Positions 1-8,854 of a stretch of 64,000 bases of DNA are shown here, one piece after another. The DNA lies in assembly GCA_900557195.1 (NCBI GenBank), contig USRT01000007.1:1-64000 (forward strand), in the 5' to 3' direction. Within the stretch, counting starts at the first letter, position 1, and each line of letters opens with the position of its first letter. The notes below the pieces were generated by a model. That model did not search any database, was not told where the DNA came from, and worked only from the letters and a program-made list of their open reading frames with translations. Made by a program: the position numbers and the translations under genes. This DNA comes from an uncultured Clostridium sp. (GTDB lineage: Bacteria; Bacillota; Clostridia; TANB77; CAG-508).

Positions 1-137
1 AATTTTATGTGTCTATTTTTATTTCAAAGTGCGTCACTTAATTTTACCATTTATACCCAAATTATTAAACCTTTTTGTTTAATAATCTGAGTTCATTTCA
101 ATTTAGTTTTTTATATATTTAAAAATAAATTTACAAA

Positions 138-857
138 TTATATCTTACACTCCTCCAACTTTTTTCTAATTAATATAATAGGCGTTAATTCCCTTCCTTG
201 TCCTGCCGGGTTATCTCTAATAATGCCTAACATCTCTTCTTTAGTTAATTCTTCTTCCATCTTGGGTGAATATCCTAATAATTCTTGTCCTAAATCGTTT
301 GCATCTACAATCATACATGGTATTCCAGTCTTTTCCTCGATTTCTTTACATACATCATATGGTTTACTTGGATTTTCAATTCCATAATTGCCATATTCTT
401 CAAATATTTTAGAATAAAAGCCATCTAATCCTGCCACTTCTTGGCCTACTATTTTATAAAAAACTCCTTTTTTTCCAATAAACTTTGCCAAAGCCCCACA
501 AATTGATGCATATATTGTTTTTAATAATCCAGCTTTTTTTATACAATATGCCATTTTAAATGTATTATTCACACCTTGTCCTGCCGCAGATTTAGATGCA
601 AATTTAGATAAAAATTTCGCCCAAAATCCTACCTTTAAATCTTGTTTATACACAACTCTATTCTGACAAAGAGCTATCATCTTTTCACTTATACTTATCT
701 TATCTCCTTCTTCATACGCTGGTTTTATATATTCATTAATAATATCTATATAATTTTCTTTCAATTTTATAAAATGTGTTTTTATTGCATAACGAAAATA
801 TGTATTTTCTCCAACATTAATTTCTAAATTCTTTTTATCATTAGCTTTTAATTCCAT
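138..857 (-). CDS. Coenzyme F420-0 gamma-glutamyl ligase-like protein
   Basis: This 239-residue protein resembles the F420-0:gamma-glutamyl ligase-like proteins found in Firmicutes that do not make F420. The visible support is the C-terminal half: a cytosolic-looking segment with IVDANDLGQELLG near residues 185-197, followed by DNPAGQGRELTP near residues 214-225, the pattern I associate with this family. The N-terminal half contains ISEKMIALCQNR, a typical early strand of the fold. Its substrate in this organism is unknown. It is transcribed alone, away from fatA. Upstream, TGTAAT-type repeats lie between 905 and 975. The frame is intact and contains no in-frame CGG. The family assignment is from memory of motifs and is moderately sure. 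Confidence 0.5.
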   Translation of the reverse strand: MELKANDKKNLEINVGENTYFRYAIKTHFIKLKENYIDIINEYIKPAYEEGDKISISEKMIALCQNRVVYKQDLKVGFWAKFLSKFASKSAAGQGVNNTFKMAYCIKKAGLLKTIYASICGALAKFIGKKGVFYKIVGQEVAGLDGFYSKIFEEYGNYGIENPSKPYDVCKEIEEKTGIPCMIVDANDLGQELLGYSPKMEEELTKEEMLGIIRDNPAGQGRELTPIILIRKKLEECKI

Positions 858-1227
858 TTATTTAAAATTCCTTCCTTTTCTTATGTATAAATAAATTATA
901 GCACCTTTATTACATTTTTTGGGTATTTTATTACATTTTTCAGAAAAATCGTATTCCATTATTTTACATTTTTTTATTATTTATTCCTGTCTTTTATAAA
1001 TATAAACATTATTCTAAAAAAATTTACGTTTATACTTATTTACATGATTTTAGTTAAAACTAGTAAATTGTTATAAATTCAAACCAAATCTATATAAAAT
1101 ATTAACTTAAAACCTATTAACCTGTAACGTTTAATTATGAAAATTATTAATTTTATTTTTACATTTTATCAAAATGGTGATATACTTATATCTAATTTAA
1201 ACTATTTATTAGAAATTGGAGGATTAT
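858..1227. other. Divergent intergenic region
   Basis: This 370-bp, very AT-rich gap separates the divergent F420 ligase-like gene and fatA. On the minus strand it holds three TGTAA(A/T)-type motifs between about 905 and 975. On the plus strand it holds the fatA promoter. I see no further gene. Confidence 0.6.
1158..1186 (+). promoter_or_regulatory. Promoter of fatA
   Basis: A -35 box TTTACA at 1158-1163 and a -10 box TATACT at 1181-1186 are separated by 17 bp. They lie 42 bp before the fatA start codon. This is a good sigma-A type match. Confidence 0.6.
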
Positions 1228-1950
1228 ATGTTTTTTGAATCGACTTTTCGTGTAGGACTAAATCATATTAATATAAAACGGAGAAATGTCTAATACTCGG
1301 ACTATTAGCTATACTAGAAGAAATTGCCGAAATGCATTCTGCAAGTGTTGGACTTGGTCTTAATGACTTTAATAATACGAAATTAACTTGGGCATTAATA
1401 AATTGGAAACTGCAATTAATCAAAACATGTAGATATGGAGATACTTTAACAGTAAAAACTTGGGCAAGAAATGCCTGCCGAATATACTCTTATCGTGATT
1501 TCGAAGTTTATGATACCAATAACAATCTATTAGCAATTGCAACATCAAAATGGGTTTTAATTGATATTACGAAAAATGGTATGATAAAAATTGAAAAAGA
1601 TTTAATTCGGAAAATATGGTCCTGAAGAAAAAAGTGTTTTTGATTTATTGGAGGTACCAAAATTAAAAGAGCCTGAGATAAGCGAGTATAAATATTCATA
1701 TACATGTAAGAGATGTGATATAGACGTAAATAAACATATGCATAATCTAAATTATATAAACCTGGCATATGAAACATTACCAGAAAATATTTATATTTCA
1801 GAATTAAATAATATAGAAGTAATGTTTAAAAAGCAAATAAAAATTGGAGAAACTGTAGACTGCTTTTATTCATACACTAATAATACTAATATAATAACCA
1901 TAAAAAATAAAGAGAATAACACTGTTAACGCAATAGTAAAAATATTTTAA
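1228..1950 (+). CDS. fatA: Acyl-ACP thioesterase (three CGG +1 shifts)
   Basis: This enzyme would release fatty acids from acyl carrier protein. The start is the ATG at 1228 behind GGAGG at 1218-1222. No single frame covers the gene. Skipping the C of in-frame CGGA at 1279, 1298 and 1608 gives one continuous 239-residue protein with Gly18, Gly24 and Gly127. The rebuilt protein shows both hot-dog halves of the family: an N-terminal half with EEIAEMHSASVGLG and TWALINWKL, and a C-terminal half beginning with DIDVNKHMHNLNYINLAYE, the signature with the catalytic Asn/His region. The length suits bacterial members of the family. The gene is monocistronic, with a promoter at 1158-1186 and a terminator at 2066-2110. 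Without the three shifts it would be read as a pseudogene, but every break has the same form. Confidence 0.85.
1279..1282 (+). other. CGG +1 shift site, fatA site 1
   Basis: The context is AAA-C-GGA. Skipping C1279 inserts Gly18 and opens the frame that carries the family's N-terminal motif. The zero frame stops within a few codons. Confidence 0.75.
1298..1301 (+). other. CGG +1 shift site, fatA site 2
   Basis: The context is ACT-C-GGA, only 19 bp after site 1 and in the frame set by site 1. Skipping C1298 gives Gly24. Confidence 0.75.
1608..1611 (+). other. CGG +1 shift site, fatA site 3
   Basis: The context is ATT-C-GGA. Skipping C1608 gives Gly127 and joins the two hot-dog halves. Confidence 0.75.
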
Positions 1951-2065
1951 ATTTTATCAAAAACACTTTTGTAAATTTAAATCATATCTGTAATATATTT
2001 AATATGAACATTTCTTAATAAATCTTCATATTAAATATATAATGGACACTTTAGTAAATAATAAA

Positions 2066-2110
2066 ACCAATAAGTAATCATTTAATAAATTACTTATTGG
2101 TCTTATTTTA
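2066..2110 (+). terminator. Terminator after fatA
   Basis: A perfect 13-bp stem (2066-2078 with 2089-2101) has a 10-nt loop and is followed by a T-rich run. It lies between fatA and the convergent deoB. Confidence 0.75.
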
Positions 2111-2203
2111 AATATTAAATTTTGCATATCTTTATATCTTATATATTAAAACTTGTAATTATTTTCATCAAAACATTTTTATATTGTATTAAATGTATTA
2201 GTT

Positions 2204-3385
2204 TTATTTTATAATCTCATTTTTAAAACTTATTCCATCTTCTAATTTATCTAAATTTAATATATCTAATATAGTTGCTGAAATGTCTGCATAAGTTTCT
2301 CTTATACCTAAATTAACATTTTCTTTTACATCTTTTCCATAAATTAAAATTGGAACATATTCTCTTGAATGGTCTGTACTTGGAGTACTTGGATCATTTC
2401 CATGGTCAGCAGTAATAATTAATATATCTGTATCTTTCATGCTTTTCATTATTTCTGGTAATTTATTATCGAAATATTCTAAAGCTTTGCTATAACCTTC
2501 TATATTATTTCTATGACCATATAACATATCAAAATCAACCAAATTAGTAAAAATTAATCCTTTTGTATCTTGTTTAATAAAATCTATAGTTTGATTTATT
2601 CCATCAGCATTTCCATTTGTATGAACTGCTTTTGTTATTCCCCTACCAGAAAACAAGTCTTCTATTTTTCCAATTGCAATAACTTCATAATCATCGGATT
2701 TTTCTATTATATCTAACATGTTTACTCCAAATGTAGATGATTCAAAATCTTTTCTATTATATGTTCTTACAAAATTATCTGGTTTATCACCTATAAAAGG
2801 TCTTGCTATTACTGTTCCAATATTATATTCTGGTTTATCTAGCATATTTCTTGCAATTTTGCAGATTTCATATAACTTCTCTACAGAAATAATATCTTCA
2901 TGTGCTGCAATTTGGAAAACACTATCAGCAGAAGTATAAATAATTGGAAATCCTGTTTTTAAATGTTCTTCTCCAAATCTTTTTAATATTTCTGTTCCTG
3001 ATCCAACTTCATTACAAAGTATTCCCTTTAAACCTGCTTTTTGTTTAAATTCTTCCAACATTTCTTTTGGAAAAGCTTTTGGATATGTCTTAAAACCTGG
3101 ACATTTAATATAACCACACATTTCCCAATGTCCTACGGGACTATTTTTCCCACAAGACTTTTCTGCAAGTTTGCCATAAGCACCTTTAACTCGAGATTTT
3201 TTTTCATCTATTTTAAGTCCATCTATGTTATATAATCCTAAGTCTTTCATGTTAGGTAATTTAAGAGATGTATTATTATAAATTCCTTCTAAGGTATTGC
3301 TTCCACAATCTCCATATACATCTGCATCTGGAAGTTCTCCAACACCAAAACCATCAAGTACAATAATAATTGCTCTATTTATCAT
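2204..3385 (-). CDS. deoB: Phosphopentomutase
   Basis: DeoB interconverts (deoxy)ribose 1-phosphate and 5-phosphate in nucleoside salvage. The 393-residue protein has the usual family length. It carries the metal-binding motifs of the alkaline-phosphatase superfamily: DGFGVGE near the N-terminus, SPVGHWEM near residue 85, and TADHGNDPS near residue 325 followed by DHSREYVP. The start codon overlaps the end of the upstream coiled-coil gene by 11 bp, so the two are probably co-translated. The frame is complete and has no in-frame CGG. Confidence 0.95.
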   Translation of the reverse strand: MINRAIIIVLDGFGVGELPDADVYGDCGSNTLEGIYNNTSLKLPNMKDLGLYNIDGLKIDEKKSRVKGAYGKLAEKSCGKNSPVGHWEMCGYIKCPGFKTYPKAFPKEMLEEFKQKAGLKGILCNEVGSGTEILKRFGEEHLKTGFPIIYTSADSVFQIAAHEDIISVEKLYEICKIARNMLDKPEYNIGTVIARPFIGDKPDNFVRTYNRKDFESSTFGVNMLDIIEKSDDYEVIAIGKIEDLFSGRGITKAVHTNGNADGINQTIDFIKQDTKGLIFTNLVDFDMLYGHRNNIEGYSKALEYFDNKLPEIMKSMKDTDILIITADHGNDPSTPSTDHSREYVPILIYGKDVKENVNLGIRETYADISATILDILNLDKLEDGISFKNEIIK

Positions 3386-5666
3386 TATTTACCTCCTTAA
3401 TCTCCTTTGGATTTAGATCATACTCATAAATCTTTATACTTTTTACTATATTTTCATATTCATTTTTAGCTAAACATACTCTTCTCTTTAATTTTCCTTT
3501 TAGCTCTCTATCAAATCTATTTAAATATAATAAAGTTTCTGAATCCTCATTTATTCCAATATTTGTGTTATTTCCTTTATACAAAATACAATTTGTGTAA
3601 AATAAAACTGAAGAACCTTCTGGAATATTATATTTTATTATATCTATATTCTCTCTTTTAGTATCACTTTGTATAATATTATCTGGATTAATATTTGCTA
3701 TACTCCACTCTGACATAGTATTTTGATTTAATAAACAATATACTGAAATATCACAAGGCAACTTTATTTTATTATATTCTTTTTCTAAAACTCTTTTAAA
3801 TTTATTTAATGTTTCTTTAAATTCACTTAATTTCATTTTACTGTCTAAATGAAGAATTTGATATTTATCTTTTCTTTCTTCTATAGCTTCATTTTCTTTT
3901 ATTTTTTCTGGCTCTTTATCAATATTTCCAAAAATATCGAAATATATAACATTTTTTTCTGATGCTTGTTTATCATAATTACTTTTTTCATTAGCAAGTA
4001 TATTACTAATAAACGAGTTATCTTCATCATCAATTTCACTTTTGCAAAGAATATTAATAATATCTATATAATCTTTTACAACATATAATGCATCAATTTC
4101 ATTTTTAGATAATGTATTTTTTTGAAATTCATCCATCTTTTTTCCCAAATCTTGCAAATCTTCTTGATAATTAAAACTTTTCTTTATTTTGCTTTTCTGT
4201 TCTTGTTTAAGCTTTTCTGCTTCTGTTATGGCCTCTGGTAAATCTTTATTAGTAAATTTCCAGAATTCAAATATACTACGTTTATGATTTTCTATTTCTT
4301 GTATATACAAATCTGCATTTTCTATTTTTTTATTTAATATGCTGATTTTTTCTTCTAATGTTTTTATAGAAGCCTCTTTATCTTTATATATTGTTTCTTT
4401 TTTTTCTAAAATATGACAAATAGTAAGTAAATCTTCAATTGTATATCTGTCCTTCTCCTCAAATGCAAAATCTTTAGTTTCTTCTTCGTCTTCCACAAAA
4501 TCAATTATTCTAGGCAAGTCCTCTAAGCCTTTTAATGTTATTTTCTTTTTACTTTTTTTAGTTTTGAAAAAGTATTTAAATCTACCTATAAAAGTTTTTT
4601 TACATTGCAAAAACATTACTATTTGTTTTTCTTTATTTGCATATTCTTGATTTCTTTTTTCATTTTCTTGTTTTAAGTCTATTAATTTTTCTTCTAACTC
4701 TTTTATGTATTCTATAGAATCTTTTGTTTCATCTAACTTCTTATCAACTTGCTCTTTAATGAACTTTTCCAAATCTTTGAATTCTAGTTCATCTTCTTCA
4801 AACAAAAACTTTAATGTGCCATTATCATCTACTTCACAGTCAAAATTATATATAAACTTTAAGTCTGAAGCGATAATAAATAGAGCCTTCATTAATTTAT
4901 ATTTTTCTTCTGCTTCTTTATTGTTTTCTATTATTATTTTATAGCTACTTTCTACACCTTGATATACATTTGTTTTTCCAACAATTTGTATATATTTAAT
5001 ATTTTGCTTATCATAAACTTCATATATTGAAGGCCATTTCTTTGTGAAAAACCATAGATAATTTTCTATATCAGAAACTTGTCCTTTTGATAAGTACTTA
5101 TATGAATATTCTTCATCACAAATTGGTACATATATTTTTTTATCTATATTATTATTTAAACAATTAATTTTTTCCTTTAATAAGTAGAATAGAGTAGCAT
5201 TATCTTTTTCACTTAATGGAACTAACATAAAATATTTATTGTCATTTTTTGAATAATATATTTGCCATTTGAAAGCATTTTTATATTTTACATTCCATGG
5301 CATCTTTTCATTCAATATATTTTGTTCTTCTTCTATTTTTTGTATTTCCTCTATATTAGTGTTAGATAATGCTTCTATTAATTCTATATATTTTTCTTTA
5401 TCTTCTAAATACTTAGATAAGTGACTAGCAAGCTTATATTTTTCTTTTAGACTTGAAAGTCTTTGTGTAGGACTTATAAAAATTTCTATATCATTAACTG
5501 ATATATATTTATATACTTTATATGAAGAATTATCGAACTCTTTTACTACTTTATAATTTAGATTTACTTGCTCTTTTAAACTATTTGGCATATTTTCTAA
5601 ATTTAAACCTATATATTTTAGTTTTTCATCTATATTTTCTTGCATCTTTTTAGCATCCCCAGGCAT
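3375..5666 (-). CDS. Large coiled-coil protein of unknown function
   Basis: I do not recognise this 763-residue protein. The ATG at 5666 follows AGGAGGG with good spacing. Residues from about 320 to 480 are rich in Lys and Glu and look like long coiled coils, broken by a short basic, aromatic stretch (FKYFFKTKKSKKK) near residue 375. The N-terminal third is globular and could hold a kinase-like or nucleotide-binding fold, but no catalytic motif is visible. There is no signal peptide or convincing membrane segment. It overlaps deoB by 11 bp and follows the thrS-HAD terminator, so it probably starts its own two-gene transcript. A structural or scaffold role is possible but unproven. Confidence 0.6.
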   Translation of the reverse strand: MPGDAKKMQENIDEKLKYIGLNLENMPNSLKEQVNLNYKVVKEFDNSSYKVYKYISVNDIEIFISPTQRLSSLKEKYKLASHLSKYLEDKEKYIELIEALSNTNIEEIQKIEEEQNILNEKMPWNVKYKNAFKWQIYYSKNDNKYFMLVPLSEKDNATLFYLLKEKINCLNNNIDKKIYVPICDEEYSYKYLSKGQVSDIENYLWFFTKKWPSIYEVYDKQNIKYIQIVGKTNVYQGVESSYKIIIENNKEAEEKYKLMKALFIIASDLKFIYNFDCEVDDNGTLKFLFEEDELEFKDLEKFIKEQVDKKLDETKDSIEYIKELEEKLIDLKQENEKRNQEYANKEKQIVMFLQCKKTFIGRFKYFFKTKKSKKKITLKGLEDLPRIIDFVEDEEETKDFAFEEKDRYTIEDLLTICHILEKKETIYKDKEASIKTLEEKISILNKKIENADLYIQEIENHKRSIFEFWKFTNKDLPEAITEAEKLKQEQKSKIKKSFNYQEDLQDLGKKMDEFQKNTLSKNEIDALYVVKDYIDIINILCKSEIDDEDNSFISNILANEKSNYDKQASEKNVIYFDIFGNIDKEPEKIKENEAIEERKDKYQILHLDSKMKLSEFKETLNKFKRVLEKEYNKIKLPCDISVYCLLNQNTMSEWSIANINPDNIIQSDTKRENIDIIKYNIPEGSSVLFYTNCILYKGNNTNIGINEDSETLLYLNRFDRELKGKLKRRVCLAKNEYENIVKSIKIYEYDLNPKEIKEVNNDK

Positions 5667-5702
5667 AACTACCCTCCTAAAATATTTTTTATTAGTATAT
5701 CA

Positions 5703-5739
5703 ATAAAAAAAATAATAAGCAATATTTTTGCTTATTATT
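5703..5739 (-). terminator. Terminator of the thrS-HAD transcript
   Basis: A 12-bp perfect stem (5711-5722 with 5728-5739) is followed on the minus strand by a run of seven T. It lies downstream of the HAD phosphatase gene. Confidence 0.8.
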
Positions 5740-5772
5740 TTCTATTATTTATGTTTTAACTTAGTGATATAT

Positions 5773-6411
5773 CTATTTTATAATTTCAAAAATCTCATTT
5801 GAACTATCTGCAAAAAAGGTAGGATTTGCTGTAGATAAAGTATCATATGAATCCATTCCATATAAAACTGCTAATGTATCTATTTTACAATATTTTCCCG
5901 CTTCAATATCACTTTTTCTATCACCTATCATTATTGCTTTATCAGAATCAATTCTGTCAGTTACATACTTTAGCATTTCTTTTTTATTTTGATTTGGAAA
6001 TTCGTCACACATACCTATAACATTATCAAAATATTTATATATATCTAAATACTTCAATATATTAATTGTTGTTTCTTTTGATTTTAAAGTTACAACATTT
6101 AAGCTTTTACCTAGATTTTTCAAATTTTCTAACAACTCTTTTATTCCATCATATATTTTAGACAATTCAATTGTATTTTCAGCTTGATATTTCTTATATA
6201 CTGTAATTGCAGATTTTATATCATCTTCAGACAATTCAAACTTTGAAAAAGATTCTCTAAGTGGTGGTCCACAAAATATTTTCCCTAAGTTCTCTATATT
6301 GTCTGTATTTATCGAAAATTGTTCTAATGCATATTTAGCTGATGCAGCAGTTCCTTCCACAGTATTTACTAAAGTACCATCAAAATCAAAAAATATATAT
6401 TTATACTCCAT
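5773..6411 (-). CDS. HAD-family phosphatase (phosphoglycolate phosphatase-like)
   Basis: This 212-residue hydrolase belongs to HAD subfamily IA. Motif I is FFDFDGTLVNT near residue 7, with the nucleophile and acid/base Asp pair. Motif II is the Thr in VVTLKSKET near residue 103, with the Lys nearby. Motif III/IV is MIGDRKSDIEAG near residue 160. The helical cap between residues 15 and 85 is typical of phosphoglycolate or pyrophosphate phosphatases. The physiological substrate cannot be read from the sequence. It follows thrS by 87 bp and shares its terminator, so it is probably expressed from the thrS T-box transcript. Confidence 0.85.
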   Translation of the reverse strand: MEYKYIFFDFDGTLVNTVEGTAASAKYALEQFSINTDNIENLGKIFCGPPLRESFSKFELSEDDIKSAITVYKKYQAENTIELSKIYDGIKELLENLKNLGKSLNVVTLKSKETTINILKYLDIYKYFDNVIGMCDEFPNQNKKEMLKYVTDRIDSDKAIMIGDRKSDIEAGKYCKIDTLAVLYGMDSYDTLSTANPTFFADSSNEIFEIIK

Positions 6412-6498
6412 TTAAACATCATCCTTATATAAGCTTATTTTTATTCTTTAAAAATTTTAATATTTATACTCTTCATCTAAATTATATTTACTACTCAT

Positions 6499-8412
6499 TT
6501 ATTTAATATAATTTTCTATTTCATATTTTATTTTAGAAATAAATTCATCTACCAAAACAGCTCCAATATCGCCTTCTTTTCTTGAACGAACTGAAACTTT
6601 ATTTTCATTAACTTCCTTATCTCCTATAACTAACATATATGGAACTTTTTCAAGTTGTGCTTCACGAATTTTATATCCTATTTTTTCATTTCTATCATCT
6701 AACTCTACACGTAGTCCCTGTTTTTCAAATTCAGCTTTTACTTTTTTACTATATTCTACTTGTGCATCTGATATTGGAAGAAGCTTTACTTGTACTGGTG
6801 CAAGCCATGTTGGGAATGCTCCTGCAAAGTGTTCTGTTATAATTCCTATAAATCTTTCAAAAGAACCTAAAATTGCTCTATGAACCATTATAGGAGTTTT
6901 CTTATTTCCATCTTTATCTATGTAAGAAAGATTAAATCTTTGTGGCAATTGAAAATCTAGCTGAATTGTACCCATCTGCCATTCTCTTCCTAAACAATCC
7001 TTCATTTTTATGTCTATTTTAGGACCATAGAATGCTCCATCTCCTTCATTTATTGCATAATTATCTTTTCCACAAATTTCTTCTAATACATTTTTTAAGT
7101 CTTCTTCTGCTCTATTCCATGTTTCTATTTCGCCCATAAAATCTTCTGGTCTTGTTGATAATGTTAATCTATACTCTAATCCAAATATACCATATATTTT
7201 ATTAGCAATTTCTACAATAGATTTTATTTCACTGCCAATTTGATTATCTGTTATATAATTATGAGAATCATCTTGTCTAAACATCCTTACTCTAAATAAT
7301 CCATTCAATTGACCTGATTTCTCATATCTATGTATTACATCTACATCATTAAACCTAAGTGGCAAGTCTTTATAACTTCTTAACTTATTTTGATATACTT
7401 TAATTGAATTAGGACAGTTCATTGGTTTTAGAGCTTGTTCAAATCCTTCTGCATCAGTTAAAACAAACATATCTTCTTTATAGTGATCCCAGTGTCCTGA
7501 TGTTTTCCATAACACACTACTATTTAATTGTGGTCCTGAAAATTCTTGATACCCTCTTTCTTTATGCTCTTTTCTCCAGAAATCAATTAATACATTTAAC
7601 ATTGTAAATCCTTTTGGTAACCAATATGGCATTCCTGGAGCTGTTTCATCAAAGAAAAACAATTCTAATTCTTTACCTAATTTTCTATGGTCTCTTTTCT
7701 TAGCCTCTTCAATTCTATATATATATTCTTCTAACCCGCTAGCTTTAGGATAACTAATACCATAAATTCTTTGTAATGTTTCTCTTTTTTCATCTCCTCT
7801 CCAATATGCTGCTGATGAATTTAATATCTTTATTGCTTTAACTTTTCCAGTACTCATTAAATGTGGTCCTGCACATAAATCAGTAAATTCACCTTGTTTA
7901 TAAAAACTAATTTCTGCATCTTCTGGTAAATCATTAATAAGTTCTACTTTATACGGCTCATCTTTCATAAGTTCTAAAGCTTCATCTTTTGTAAGAGTAA
8001 ATCTTTCTATAGGCAAATCTTCTTTAATTATTTTTTTCATTTCGCTTTCTATTTTAGCTTTATCTTCATCTGTAAAAGGATTTTCTATATCAAAATCATA
8101 ATAAAATCCCTCATCAATTGATGGACCTATTGCTAACTTTACATCTGGAAATAATCTTTTTATAGCTTGAGCCATTATATGTGATGTAGTATGCCAATAT
8201 GCTTTTTTACCAACTTCACTTCCCTCAAATGTATGAATTACTAATGTACAATCTTCTTCTAATTTAAATCTTAAATCTTTTACTTCTCCATTAACACTAC
8301 CTGCTGTTGCCATTCTTGCTAAACCTTCACTAATTTTTTTAGCTACATCTAGCACACTACTTCCTTGTTCTACTTCTAATATAGAACCATCTTTTAATTC
8401 TACTTTTATCAT
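6499..8412 (-). CDS. thrS: Threonyl-tRNA synthetase
   Basis: ThrS charges tRNA-Thr in the cytosol. The 637-residue protein has the full domain order. An N-terminal TGS domain (residues 1-60) is followed by the editing domain with HTTSHIMAQA near residue 77 and its zinc-type Cys/His residues near DLCAGPHL. The class II core has GPQLNSS, MNCPNS and FRQDDSH, and the C-terminal anticodon-binding domain follows. Motif 3 lies near ILGSFERF. The start ATG has GGGAGG upstream. Expression is probably controlled by the T-box leader at 8440-8710. The frame is intact. Confidence 0.97.
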   Translation of the reverse strand: MIKVELKDGSILEVEQGSSVLDVAKKISEGLARMATAGSVNGEVKDLRFKLEEDCTLVIHTFEGSEVGKKAYWHTTSHIMAQAIKRLFPDVKLAIGPSIDEGFYYDFDIENPFTDEDKAKIESEMKKIIKEDLPIERFTLTKDEALELMKDEPYKVELINDLPEDAEISFYKQGEFTDLCAGPHLMSTGKVKAIKILNSSAAYWRGDEKRETLQRIYGISYPKASGLEEYIYRIEEAKKRDHRKLGKELELFFFDETAPGMPYWLPKGFTMLNVLIDFWRKEHKERGYQEFSGPQLNSSVLWKTSGHWDHYKEDMFVLTDAEGFEQALKPMNCPNSIKVYQNKLRSYKDLPLRFNDVDVIHRYEKSGQLNGLFRVRMFRQDDSHNYITDNQIGSEIKSIVEIANKIYGIFGLEYRLTLSTRPEDFMGEIETWNRAEEDLKNVLEEICGKDNYAINEGDGAFYGPKIDIKMKDCLGREWQMGTIQLDFQLPQRFNLSYIDKDGNKKTPIMVHRAILGSFERFIGIITEHFAGAFPTWLAPVQVKLLPISDAQVEYSKKVKAEFEKQGLRVELDDRNEKIGYKIREAQLEKVPYMLVIGDKEVNENKVSVRSRKEGDIGAVLVDEFISKIKYEIENYIK

Positions 8413-8439
8413 ATAAAAACCTCCCTTTAGAAATTTTTT

Positions 8440-8710
8440 AAACTACAAAAGCACTCCTATAAATGCATGCTTTTGCATTTATAGGAGTGCTAAAAATTAT
8501 ATATTTTTATTTGCACGGTTCCATCCTAAATTTCACTTAATTTAAAACAACTTTTAACGCAAGTTATACGTCTAGTTTTTTATTCTAGAAACTAATTGAG
8601 GTAGTTTTTCAAATATGTTTATCTAGATTAGCTTTCAGCCGATGACTAATCCTCTCTTTCGACAACCTTTATTTTACTTTGTCTCAATATTGTCTTTAAC
8701 TTATTACTAT
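8440..8710 (-). promoter_or_regulatory. T-box riboswitch upstream of thrS
   Basis: The leader transcribed toward thrS carries the conserved T-box bulge sequence TGGAACCGTG (plus coordinates 8513-8523). It is followed by a strong terminator whose stem is 17 bp (8451-8467 with 8474-8490) and which ends in TTTTG. The long upstream Stem I region contains a candidate ACC threonine specifier in the CTACCTC segment near 8603. Uncharged tRNA-Thr would favour the antiterminator and switch thrS on. Confidence 0.85.
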
Positions 8711-8716
8711 ATTTCT

Positions 8717-8744
8717 ATTATACTCTGAAATTTTTTATTGTCAA
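8717..8744 (-). promoter_or_regulatory. Promoter of the thrS T-box transcript
   Basis: On the minus strand there is a consensus TTGACA (8739-8744), a 16-bp spacer and a consensus TATAAT (8717-8722). This places the start of transcription just before the T-box leader. Confidence 0.8.
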
Positions 8745-8854
8745 TGTTTTTTATAAAATTTCCTTGTGCATACATATCATGTCTAAATTTTAGTTATAAA
8801 CAAGTGAAAAGACTCGATATATAGACTACTTACCATCAATTTATAGTAATTATA

